Shown here piece after piece: positions 25,091 to 33,687 of a DNA stretch of 33,993 nucleotides. The position numbers and the translations under genes were made by a program. The number at the start of each line of letters is the position of its first letter. The stretch's first letter is position 1. Source of the stretch: Thioglobus_A sp964344985 (GTDB lineage Bacteria > Pseudomonadota > Gammaproteobacteria > PS1 > Pseudothioglobaceae); the NCBI GenBank assembly GCA_964344985.1, contig CAYFPI010000014.1:1-33993 (forward strand). Reading direction: 5' to 3'. Below the pieces are notes generated by a model that saw only the letters and a program-made list of their open reading frames with translations, did not search any database and was not told where the DNA came from.

Positions 25091-26125
25091 TTATTTGGCA
25101 CTAAATTCATGAACAGCATCTACTAGCACTGTCATATTTTCTGGATCAACATCAGGTGTAATACCGTGACCTAGGTTAAAAATATGCCCTGTATTACCTT
25201 TAAATTGATCAAGCACTTTTTTTACCTCTACCCTTACAACTTCAGGTGTAGCATACATAACAGCAGGGTCAAGATTACCTTGAATGGCAACTTTGCTGCC
25301 AATTTGCTGCTCCACTTCTCCCAATTCCACCGTCCAATCAATACCTACACCATCACAGCCCGTATTTGCAATTTCAGTTAAATGCTTACCGCCGTTTTTA
25401 CTAAATAGCGTTATTGGAATCTCTGGGTGTTTTGCTTTCACGCCATTTACAATTTTTTGCATGTAGCTGAGTGAAAAATTCAAATAATTTTCCTTAGAAA
25501 GTACACCACCCCAAGTGTCAAAGACCATCAAACTATCTGCGCCACTAAGTACTTGTTGATCTAGATAAGCAATAACGCTATCAGCCAATTTATCTAATAA
25601 CAAATGCAGCATTTTCGGATTATTAAATAGCATTTTTTTAGTTTTAGCAAAAGTTTTACTACTGCCACCTTCAATCATATAGGTTGCTAATGTCCATGGA
25701 CTGCCACTAAAGCCAATCAGCGGGGCGCGAGTTTTTAATGCAGATTTAATCGTAGATACTGCATCAAATACATAAGTTAGCTCGCTATTAACTTCCGATG
25801 GAATGGCTTCAATATCTGCCAAGGTTTCAATAGGACGCTCAAATTTTGGCCCCTCGCCTTCACTAAAGTACAGTCCTAATCCCATTGCATCTGGAATGGT
25901 TAAAATGTCAGAAAATAAAATTGCTGCATCAAGATCAAACCGATCAAGTGGTTGCATGGTTACTTCGCAAGCGAGCTCAGGGCTTTTACACAAACTCATA
26001 AAATCACCTGCTTTTGCACGTGTTGCACGATATTCAGGCAAGTAACGCCCCGCTTGTCGCATCACCCAGATTGGTGTGCGTGTGGTTGGTTTTTTTAATA
26101 AGGCGTTAATATAATCAAATGACAT
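25091..26125 (-). CDS. hemE: Uroporphyrinogen decarboxylase
   Basis: 344 residues, slightly under the usual ~354. It decarboxylates the four acetate side chains of uroporphyrinogen III to give coproporphyrinogen III in haem synthesis. Family signatures are PIWVMRQAGRYLPEYR (substrate-binding Arg), LDAAILFSDILTIPDAMG, GFSGSPWTLATYMIEGG and GNTGHIFNLGHGITPDVDPENM. It starts the hemE-trpA-accD-fkpB-ispH-kinase run, five bases before trpA. The rpmE terminator lies upstream. Confidence 0.97.
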   Translation of the reverse strand: MSFDYINALLKKPTTRTPIWVMRQAGRYLPEYRATRAKAGDFMSLCKSPELACEVTMQPLDRFDLDAAILFSDILTIPDAMGLGLYFSEGEGPKFERPIETLADIEAIPSEVNSELTYVFDAVSTIKSALKTRAPLIGFSGSPWTLATYMIEGGSSKTFAKTKKMLFNNPKMLHLLLDKLADSVIAYLDQQVLSGADSLMVFDTWGGVLSKENYLNFSLSYMQKIVNGVKAKHPEIPITLFSKNGGKHLTEIANTGCDGVGIDWTVELGEVEQQIGSKVAIQGNLDPAVMYATPEVVRVEVKKVLDQFKGNTGHIFNLGHGITPDVDPENMTVLVDAVHEFSAK

Positions 26126-26197
26126 GAGCTTTTAAGATAAAAAACAAACACTGTAATTATAATGATTTTTGCTTAAGCATCACTCTCATTCGGACAT

Positions 26198-26226
26198 AAA
26201 AAAAGCCACTAATAAGTGGCTTTTTT
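26198..26226. terminator. Intrinsic terminator of rpmE
   Basis: GCCACT (26205-26210) and AGTGGC (26215-26220) pair around AATA, flanked by seven A and six T. The A run gives the U-tract in the minus direction, 17 bases beyond the rpmE stop. It also separates rpmE from hemE. Confidence 0.92.
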
Positions 26227-26242
26227 ATACAATTTAAATTGT

Positions 26243-26455
26243 TTATCGCTTAAATGCAGCGTAACGTGATTTAAACTTCTCAACTCGACCAGCACTGTCC
26301 ATGATTTTTTGTTTACCAGTGTAGAAAGGGTGACAGCTAGAGCACACATCTAAATGTAGCTCGTCTTTACCTACGGTTGAACGAGTTTCGAATGTGTTAC
26401 CACATGAGCAAATTACTTTAACGTCTGTATAGTTAGGGTGAATGTCTGTTTTCAT
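26243..26455 (-). CDS. rpmE: 50S ribosomal protein L31 (zinc-binding form)
   Basis: 70 residues. It starts MKTDIHPNYTDVKVICSCGNTFETRST and contains CSSCHPFYTGKQK. The cysteines at about 16, 18, 37 and 40 show it is the C+ form that binds zinc, so this organism need not rely on the zinc-free paralogue YkgM here. It is a single-gene transcript ended by the terminator at 26198-26226. Confidence 0.97.
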   Translation of the reverse strand: MKTDIHPNYTDVKVICSCGNTFETRSTVGKDELHLDVCSSCHPFYTGKQKIMDSAGRVEKFKSRYAAFKR

Positions 26456-26530
26456 GTTGGTGTCGCTTTATGTTTAAATATCAAAAGAGGACAAATTATA
26501 TACTATTTGCAGCAAATAAATCTAATTTTT

Positions 26531-28942
26531 TTAAGCCTTCCGTCTTCTTCTTAATCTGGCTGCATTGCCAATAACAACTAGCGAACTAATTGGCATAACA
26601 ATGGCTGCAAATAGTGGTGTTACTTTTGCCATCATTGCCAATGGTACCATCAGTGCATTATATGACAATGCAAACACAATATTTTGCTTAATGGTTGTGT
26701 TGGTACGTTTTGCCAGATCAAACATATCTAAAACCGGCTTTAATGTTGATCCCAACACTACAACATCAGCATGATTAACTGACACGTCACTACCCGAACC
26801 AATGGCCATGGACGTGTCAGCTTGCACCAAGGCCGGTGCGTCATTAACACCATCTCCCACCATTAGTACGGTATGTTTAAGTTGTAATTGTTTAATGTAT
26901 TCAGCCTTATCTTTTGGCAATGCTTGAGCCATAACGTGATCAATACCTAGCGTATTAGCCACATTTTGACTAACCAGTTGAGAGTCGCCACTTAATAGAC
27001 TAACGCCCACACTTTGTGATTTAAGCTGGGCAACAGTCTGTTTGGCATCTGTTTTGATCTCATCTTGCAAAGCGACAAAGCCTAATATGTTGTTTTGATC
27101 AGCACACCAAATACAACTAGCACCACGCGACTCCAATGCTTGTGCTTTCTCTAAAAGCTTATCTTTATTTATTTGATTAGCAAGCACAAAATTCAAACAA
27201 CCAATTTTGTACTCTACTTCATTAATAACGCCTGTTACACCTTGGCCAGCAATTGAATGAAAATCTAGCACTTCTAAATTCTGCTCAACTTTTGCATCTT
27301 TTACAATGGCTTTGGCCAGCGGATGCTCTGAGAAGTTTTCTATGCTTGATAATATTTGTAAAAAATGCTGCTCATCAATGGTTGCTTCTATGTGAGTTAA
27401 CTTAAATTCGCCTTGCGTTAATGTGCCAGTTTTGTCAAAAACCACCCAATCTGTTTTATCTAACACCTCCAATGCATCACTATTTTTAATCAGTATTTTT
27501 TTCGCCACCGCAACACCACTAGCAACAGCAATGCTCATTGGTGTTGCCAATCCAAAGGCGCAAGGACAGGTAATAATCAGCACACTGGTTGCACTCAGTA
27601 ATGCCAAATCAAAATCCTGTGATTGCCAGTACACAAAAGTGGCAATCGCCAATACCAGTGTCGTGGTTACAAAATAAGGGATGATTCTGTCAATGGTACA
27701 TACCACTGAATTTTTATTGTCTTGAGCATTCTCAACCAGGCTTACAATCTGACCCAGTGCAGAACTCTTTAATGTTTTTGTAACTTCAACATGCAAACTG
27801 CCGCTACCATTAATAGAGCCGGCAAACACTTCACTGCCTTCCTGCTTACCAATAGGCAGAGATTCGCCACTTAATAATGATTCATCAATATCACTAACAC
27901 CTTTAACAACAAACCCGTCAACTGCTAATCTTTCCCCAGGTTTAACCAATACAACATCGCCTATTTCAATAGCGCCAACAGGGGTTATTGTTTGTTTATC
28001 CCCTTTAACAACTAAAGCCACTTTTGGTTGCAACTGTTGCAATGAGCTTGATGCTGATAGTGAGGTTTTTTTAGCTGAACTTTCTAGATATCTACCAATC
28101 AAGATAACAAAAATAAAATTAACCACGGTGTCAAAATACACCTCACCCTTGGCAGAAAAACCAAGTAATACGTAGGTTGAGTAAAAATAAGTTGTTAGTG
28201 CACCAATACTAATAGGCAGGTCCATATTCATAAAACCGTTTTTTATTCCTGTATAGGCATTTTTTAAAAACGGCAAGCCAGAATAGAATAGCGTTGGTGT
28301 CGCTAAAGCAAAGCCCAACCATTGAAAATAGTGATGATATTTTCCATCACTCGCTCCGGTATACATGGCAATTGAAATCCACAGCAAATTCATCATGGTA
28401 AATGCAGCAAAACCAATACGATAAAGCATTTGCTTGTTTGCTTTTTCTGCCATGCTTTCAGCCACATTTTGCTCATATGGCATGGCTGCATAACCCAAAT
28501 CAGCCAGTCGTTGCATAATGGTGGATAGCTTGATGGCTTTCTCATTCCAACTAATACGAATACGCTTATCAGTAAGATTTGCTCGTACCCACACCACACC
28601 ATCAAGCTCACCAATTGCTCTTTCAATCAGCCATACACAAGCAGCACAATGAATGGTATCACTAATTAGAGTAATGATTTTCTCGCCTTGATTAGAAAGC
28701 TCCAAATAGGGCTGTTGAAAAGCAGCCGCATCATAAAACTCTTTAGGATATTCTAGAGATACTGCTGGCAAGAGTGAGTTTGTTTGTTGCTGATAAAAAT
28801 TACCTAGACCACTATCATAAATAGTTTTACAAACACTTGCACAGCCTACACAGCAAAATTCTCGATCGATTTTGTTAATTTGCGAACTGATACGATTACT
28901 ATCAGTAACCCCTAATCCGCAGTGAAAGCAAGTGTCATTCAT
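26531..28942 (-). CDS. ccoI: Copper-transporting P1B-type ATPase, CcoI/FixI-like
   Basis: 803 residues, an inner-membrane pump. The N-terminal Cys-rich metal-binding domain (CFHCGLGV, then FCCVGCASVCKTIY) is typical of the CcoI/FixI branch. An HMA domain with CAACVWLIE (about 96-104) follows. The pump core has a TCPCAFGLATP intramembrane metal site, phosphorylated Asp in DKTGTLTQG, HP in SEHPLAKAI and GDGVNDAPALVQAD. CcoI delivers copper outward for cbb3 oxidase assembly. No ccoNOP, ccoG, ccoH or ccoS lies nearby, so the assignment rests on domain layout; a general copper exporter of the CopA2 type is the alternative. It is divergent from the secreted-protein gene at 29015. Confidence 0.88.
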   Translation of the reverse strand: MNDTCFHCGLGVTDSNRISSQINKIDREFCCVGCASVCKTIYDSGLGNFYQQQTNSLLPAVSLEYPKEFYDAAAFQQPYLELSNQGEKIITLISDTIHCAACVWLIERAIGELDGVVWVRANLTDKRIRISWNEKAIKLSTIMQRLADLGYAAMPYEQNVAESMAEKANKQMLYRIGFAAFTMMNLLWISIAMYTGASDGKYHHYFQWLGFALATPTLFYSGLPFLKNAYTGIKNGFMNMDLPISIGALTTYFYSTYVLLGFSAKGEVYFDTVVNFIFVILIGRYLESSAKKTSLSASSSLQQLQPKVALVVKGDKQTITPVGAIEIGDVVLVKPGERLAVDGFVVKGVSDIDESLLSGESLPIGKQEGSEVFAGSINGSGSLHVEVTKTLKSSALGQIVSLVENAQDNKNSVVCTIDRIIPYFVTTTLVLAIATFVYWQSQDFDLALLSATSVLIITCPCAFGLATPMSIAVASGVAVAKKILIKNSDALEVLDKTDWVVFDKTGTLTQGEFKLTHIEATIDEQHFLQILSSIENFSEHPLAKAIVKDAKVEQNLEVLDFHSIAGQGVTGVINEVEYKIGCLNFVLANQINKDKLLEKAQALESRGASCIWCADQNNILGFVALQDEIKTDAKQTVAQLKSQSVGVSLLSGDSQLVSQNVANTLGIDHVMAQALPKDKAEYIKQLQLKHTVLMVGDGVNDAPALVQADTSMAIGSGSDVSVNHADVVVLGSTLKPVLDMFDLAKRTNTTIKQNIVFALSYNALMVPLAMMAKVTPLFAAIVMPISSLVVIGNAARLRRRRKA

Positions 28943-29014
28943 AGGGGTTGATTTTATTGTATTTGAGTCTTTTAGCGTTTACAATATCAATCAAACAAAA
29001 TAAATAACTCCACC

Positions 29015-29674
29015 ATGAAACGCTTAGCACTATTTACACTGTTATTTTCACTGTCACTACCAAGCTTATCAGGTGAGCAAATTCGCTTGTACAAGCAATT
29101 TTTAGTAGGCATGCCTAAGGTATTTTTGCAAAAATCTCTACCTCTAGAAGATTGCTCGCAAAAATATGAAACAGGTACGCTGTGTATGCAAAAACACTCT
29201 TTAGCAGGAGAAGAGTCTGAAATTGCTTTTCGTTTTTTAAATGACCGTCTTGTCTCTATCGTACTGATGATGCCACTAACTGATGTTAGTAAAATTAAAA
29301 AAATGTTTTATGCACTTAAAACACAATTTGACTTAGTGCTCATTGAGGATGGCAAAAGCAAATTAGATATTTTAGAAGTGAGCGCCAATACATTTAATAA
29401 AAATGAATTTACAAAATTAGTCGCTGAGTTTGAAGACGAAGCCTATCAAAAACACAGTATTAAGTACACTTTTATTAGTAAAGATGAATTTTTAATACAG
29501 TCGCGCCAATCACGAAACTTTGCTGATATTTTTAAGAATGCACCCATCCAGATGCGCGCCGCCACTTACAGTGTTGGCAAAAAACAAGGTCAAGTTATAG
29601 GAACCATTACCTTTATTGTTCCTGGTGTCACTCAGTCTTATCTTGACCAAAATCCTATTGTAGAAGACTTTTAA
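29015..29674 (+). CDS. Exported protein of unknown function
   Basis: 219 residues. MKRLALFTLLFSLSLPSLSGE is a clear Sec signal peptide with probable cleavage after about residue 20. The mature part is soluble with a mixed charged and hydrophobic pattern. Two cysteines (DCSQKYETGTLCMQ, about 47 and 57) could form a disulfide in the periplasm. The middle has alternating beta-like strands (EIAFRFLNDRLVSIVLMMPL, KHSIKYTFISKDEFLIQS). I recognise no family. It ends one base before glmU and may be co-transcribed with it; no lipobox is present. Confidence 0.8.
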   Translation: MKRLALFTLLFSLSLPSLSGEQIRLYKQFLVGMPKVFLQKSLPLEDCSQKYETGTLCMQKHSLAGEESEIAFRFLNDRLVSIVLMMPLTDVSKIKKMFYALKTQFDLVLIEDGKSKLDILEVSANTFNKNEFTKLVAEFEDEAYQKHSIKYTFISKDEFLIQSRQSRNFADIFKNAPIQMRAATYSVGKKQGQVIGTITFIVPGVTQSYLDQNPIVEDF

Positions 29675-29675
29675 T

Positions 29676-31090
29676 ATGAATATTCACGCTATTATTCTTG
29701 CAGCCGGCAAAGGCACGCGCATGAATTCCAAAAAACCTAAAGTATTGCAAACACTTGCCAACAATACATTGTTAGCCCACGTACTCGCACAAGCCAAATC
29801 TATCTGTCAAAAAGTGCATATTGTGTACGGATTTAGTGGCGATGCTGTTCAATCAAGTATTGATGATGATTCAATTAATTGGGTTGAGCAAACTCAGCAA
29901 CTTGGCACTGGCCATGCAGTTGCTCAAGCCATGCCATTTGTTGAAGCTGATTCAATTTCACTGGTACTCTATGGTGATGTGCCGCTTATTCAAGAACAAA
30001 CGCTACAAACTTTAATCAATAAAGCAAAACAAACTGGTGTAGCGCTACTCTCAGTTGCGCTTGACAATCCTACAGGTTATGGCAGGATTATTAGAAAAAA
30101 CAATCAAATACAGGCCATTGTTGAGCAAAAAGATGCATCGATTGAACAACTTAAGATATGCGAAGTTAATACTGGCATTATGGCGCTTGATAGTGGCCTA
30201 TTAAATGCCTATCTTGGCAAACNNNNNNNNNNNNNNNNNNNNNNNNNNNNNNNNNNNNNNNNNNNNNNNNNNNNNNNNNNTGGCGGTAAGTGATGGCAAG
30301 ACTATTGCGTCAGTCATTACAGATAATGAGTTTGAAGTAGCAGGTGTAAATGACAAGGCACAACTGGCCGAACTAGAACGAGTTTTTCAGCTTGAACAAG
30401 CAACCAAATATATGCAACAAGGCCTTGGCCTAAAAGATCCATCACGTTTTGATTGTCGAGGGTCGCTTAACTTTGGGCAAGATTGTGAAATTGACATTAA
30501 CACTGTCATTGAGGGTGAAGTAACCCNNNNNNNNNNNNNNNNNNNNNNNNNNNNNNNNNNNNNNNNNNNNNNNNNNNNNGGGAAACAATACGACAATTGC
30601 TCCTAACTGTATAATAAAAAACACTAAAATTGGTGATAATGTATCTATTTTGCCAAATTCAGTAATTGAAGATGCACTGATTAGCAACGGTGCATCCATT
30701 GGCCCGTTTGCACGCATTCGCCCTGAGGCAAATATTGGCGAAAATGCAAAAATTGGTAACTTTGTCGAGGTTAAAAAATCCACCATTGGCAAAGGCTCAA
30801 AAGTTTCTCACCTTAGTTATATTGGGGATACCATAATGGGTTCTGATGTCAATATTGGTGCCGGTGTGATTACTTGTAATTATGACGGCGCTAATAAACA
30901 TCAAACCAACATTGGCGATAATGCATTTGTTGGCTCTGATTCTCAGCTTGTTGCACCAGTAACTATTGGTGTCGGGGCAACCATTGGTGCTGGATCCACC
31001 ATTACCTCTGATGCGCCTGCGCAGCAACTTAGCTTAAGCCGATCAAAACAACGACCTTTCCCAAACTGGAAAAGACCTGTTAAAAAATAA
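29676..31090 (+). CDS. glmU: Bifunctional GlmU: GlcN-1-P acetyltransferase / GlcNAc-1-P uridylyltransferase (two gaps)
   Basis: Makes UDP-GlcNAc for peptidoglycan and lipopolysaccharide. The N-terminal nucleotidyltransferase has LAAGKGTRMNSKKPKVLQ, GTGHAVAQA, LYGDVPLI and EVNTGIM. The C-terminal left-handed beta-helix has IGPFARIRPEANIGE, GNFVEVKKSTIGKGSKVSHLSYIGD, NIGAGVITCNYDGANKHQT and ends KRPVKK. Gap 1 (30223-30280, 58 N) replaces the block aligned with NNNAQGEYYITDII of E. coli; alignment predicts about 51 missing bases. Gap 2 (30527-30579, 53 N) falls where alignment needs only about one base, completing a Leu codon between EVT and GNNTT. The three frame segments are otherwise clean, so the gene is judged intact. 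Confidence 0.95.
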
Positions 31091-32278
31091 ATGCTTGCCC
31101 TGCCTAGAAATGTCTGGATTCTAACGGCCAGTCTAGCGCTGTTTATGTCGCTCAGTGTTTTTGTGATTTTTATAGGTGGCATTATTGGTGAGTCTCTAGC
31201 GCCAATCAAAACCCTTTCAACGCTTCCTATGGCTTTACTGGTAGTTGGCACGGCAAGTGGCATCATTCCAATTAATCACATCATGTCAATCATTGGTAGA
31301 CGTCGCACATTTTTAAGTGTTTGTATTTACACGCTTGCCGTTATCTCATTAGCCATCATTGCACTGGAGATTCAATCTTTTTATTTATTTTGCTTAGCCG
31401 CTTTTTTGTTTGGTATTACCACCGCTACGATGAATCAGTTTCGCTTTGCAGCCATTGAAAGTGTAGACTCAAATCTTAGTGCCACTGCCACCTCAGCCGT
31501 TCTTATTGGCGGGCTTTTTTCTGCTTTTTTAGGACCCGAGCTTGCCACCATCGGCAGAGAATTATTTGATACTGATTTCGTAGGATCGTTTGTCTTACTG
31601 GGTGGCTGCTTTATTATTGCCTTTACCCTTTTATGGCTTTATCAGCAAACTGACATAACTCAAAACAAAGATCACAAAAGTGCTCGTAAACTCGCTGCCA
31701 TTATTCGACAACCCGTCTTTATTGTGGCCATGTCCAGTGCTACTGTTGGCTATGTGGTGATGAGCCATATCATGACCGCCACCCCAATGAGCATGCATGT
31801 TATTGATGGTTATTCTTTGGAGCAAACCAAATTCGTTATTCAATCACACGTCATCTCAATGTTTCTGCCGTCTTTATTTACCCCACTGATTGTTAAATTA
31901 TTAGGGCTGGGAAAAATGATGCTGTTAGGCGTATTCTTATACATGATTTGCATTGCCATTGCCTTAGCAGAGCATACCTTAGATAACTATTGGATAGCTT
32001 TAGTCCTATTAGGACTTGGCTGGAATTTCTTATTTATTGGCGGCACCAGTCTATTGCCAAATGCCTACAACAACAATGAAAAATTCAAAGTTCAATCTCT
32101 CAATGACTTTTCCATCTTTACTGTTCAAGCAATCGCTTCTTTATCTGCAGGATGGTTTGTCTTCAACTACGGCTGGGAAGTGGTCTTATTATCAGTTGTT
32201 CCGTTATTATTCTTTCAATTACTTATTCTGCTTTGGTGGTTAAGTAGCAAAAATCAATGTAAATCCAATAATCTTTGA
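31091..32278 (+). CDS. Major facilitator superfamily transporter
   Basis: 395 residues with twelve probable membrane segments, six on each side of a hydrophilic loop near 190-205 (QQTDITQNKDHKSARK). The loop between segments 2 and 3 has the MFS-type basic motif IGRRRTF. The second half contains MSHIMTATPMSMHVIDGYS and LGLGWNFLFIGGTSLLPNAYN, which I associate with a group of uncharacterised bacterial MFS proteins; the substrate is unknown. Its ATG follows the glmU stop directly. The 3' end overlaps the convergent amidohydrolase gene by 25 bases. Confidence 0.9.
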   Translation: MLALPRNVWILTASLALFMSLSVFVIFIGGIIGESLAPIKTLSTLPMALLVVGTASGIIPINHIMSIIGRRRTFLSVCIYTLAVISLAIIALEIQSFYLFCLAAFLFGITTATMNQFRFAAIESVDSNLSATATSAVLIGGLFSAFLGPELATIGRELFDTDFVGSFVLLGGCFIIAFTLLWLYQQTDITQNKDHKSARKLAAIIRQPVFIVAMSSATVGYVVMSHIMTATPMSMHVIDGYSLEQTKFVIQSHVISMFLPSLFTPLIVKLLGLGKMMLLGVFLYMICIAIALAEHTLDNYWIALVLLGLGWNFLFIGGTSLLPNAYNNNEKFKVQSLNDFSIFTVQAIASLSAGWFVFNYGWEVVLLSVVPLLFFQLLILLWWLSSKNQCKSNNL

Positions 32279-32626
32279 GCGTTTTTATAGGCAACCATTT
32301 CAGCCACTTCTGGACTAAGATTTGCCAAAAGACCGTTTCTGATATTGGCAATACCTTGATCATAATGACTCTCGGTTTTGGTATCAGTGCCTACCATAAA
32401 CCGATCTGGCATCGATTCAATGAGTGTTTTCCAAGCATTATCTAAACTATAGGAATTAAAAATTTGAGCTTTGGGTCTATTGTTGATTACCCAATCGTTA
32501 AGTTTTGGCCGATGTCTAGCGGCTAAATCACAATAGAGATTGTCATGATGTTGTAGTATTTCACGCACTTGTGATGCACTCCCGTCGTTGCCACAATGCG
32601 CCCAAATAATATTACCTGCAGGATTA
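32254..32626 (-). pseudogene. Amidohydrolase, C-terminal part (copy B, cut by gap)
   Basis: About 124 codons of the C-terminal half of a metal-dependent TIM-barrel hydrolase: GNIIWAHCG (metal His), YCDLAARHRP, FMVGTDTKTES (probable catalytic Asp) and a helical end AEMVAYKNAQRLLDLH. The N-terminal part is missing at ten N (32627-32636). The piece across the gap is not its continuation: it covers the same protein region again (NIIWAHCGG, IYCDLSARHKP, SYSLN) at clearly lower than strain-level identity. So this is part of a second, paralogous gene whose front end was lost in assembly. Labelled as broken only because of the gap; the real gene may be intact. Confidence 0.75.
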
Positions 32627-32636
32627 NNNNNNNNNN

Positions 32637-33374
32637 TTGTTTAAACTATAACTAGTAAAAATTTCTTGATATGGTTTTTTCTTTAAAGCACGAGACTTCA
32701 TTTTTGGCTTGTGTCTAGCTGACAAATCACAATAAATATTGTTGTGTCTTTTAAGCACTTTTTGCACATCATGTGCACGAGTATTACCACCACAATGCGC
32801 CCAAATTATATTTGCATTTTTATTGTAATCAGCCAACAATTCTAGTTGCTTAACAGACTCCGTATCCCAATCTACATGAATAGATAGTGCGCCATCATAT
32901 TTTTCCACTAAGTTGAGCATTTCTCTATATGTTGGGGCATAAATATTGGTCTTGCGTTTAATTTTGGACCAGNNNNNNNNNNNNNNNNNNNNNNNNNNNN
33001 NNNNNNNNNNNNNNNNNNNNNNNNNNNNNNNNNNNNNNNNNNNNNNNNNNNNNNNNNNNNNNNNNNNNNNNNNNNNNNNNNNNNNNNNNNNNNNNNNNNN
33101 NAAAGTCGTTCTCTAACGCGTCCATTAGTTCTCTGAATAAATGATTGTCAGCATCCTCTAACCCTTCAACTCCATATCTAAAGAAAATTTGGTTTAAAAA
33201 ACTTTGACCACCAAACGGTATATATCTATCACCTATTGTATTTATATAATGCTCACGTACAGATCTACCGCCAATCATTTCACCTAGACCTGCCCACTTA
33301 ACTCCATTGTTATTCATCCACCTAAGTTGGTCTATTGGGTGGTTGTCAGGGTGTGGGTGCATGTGCACATCAGC
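32637..33374 (-). CDS. Amidohydrolase (copy A), interrupted by gaps, no C-terminus
   Basis: The N-terminal piece (33374 down to 33102) starts with the HxH metal motif in ADVHMHPHPDNHPIDQL and continues KWAGLGEMIGG and GDRYIPFGGQSFLN. After 129 N (32973-33101) a second piece carries YDGALSIHVDWDTES, NIIWAHCGGNTRAHD and IYCDLSARHKPKMK, then stops at the ten-N join (32627-32636). The FMVGTD region present in copy B is absent. The family is the amidohydrolase_2-type TIM barrel; substrate unknown. Upstream, ten N (33375-33384) separate it from the EF-hand sequence, and the two may be one exported protein. Confidence 0.72.
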
Positions 33375-33384
33375 NNNNNNNNNN

Positions 33385-33687
33385 ATTAGTTTTATCCAAC
33401 TCTCCCGCCTCATCAATACTGCGCTTTTTTACTGATGTGCCAGGCATTGGAATTCCCCATTTTTTTGCAAACTCTTGTGCCGTTATAAAACCATCCTTAT
33501 TAAAATCAATTTTATTAAAAATAAATTCTGGCTTTGGCCATTCACTCAAACTAACTTTATTATCACCATTGTCGTCCATATTTCTTACAGCCATATTCGG
33601 GTCTTTCGACCAAACTACAGAAGAGAATGTGACTATCATGCCAATAACAAGGCTTGTCAATAAATTAAATATTGATTTTTTATACAT
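33385..33687 (-). CDS. Exported EF-hand protein, probably fused to the amidohydrolase
   Basis: From the ATG at 33687 the protein starts MYKKSIFNLLTSLVIGMIVTF, a signal peptide or membrane anchor. Two EF-hand loops follow: DDNGDNKVSLSE and DFNKDGFITAQE, both with acidic or Asn ligands at 1, 3 and 5 and Glu at 12, so calcium binding is likely. It then continues KKRSIDEAGELDKTN into ten N (33375-33384), beyond which amidohydrolase sequence starts at once with ADVHMHPH. No stop or start codon is seen at the junction. A fused exported EF-hand/amidohydrolase is the simplest reading. Two separate genes remain possible if the gap is much longer than ten bases. Confidence 0.75.

Noticed and set aside
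30205..30606. Separate gene in the middle of glmU
   Set aside because: It is the linker region of GlmU in a shifted frame caused by wrong gap lengths.
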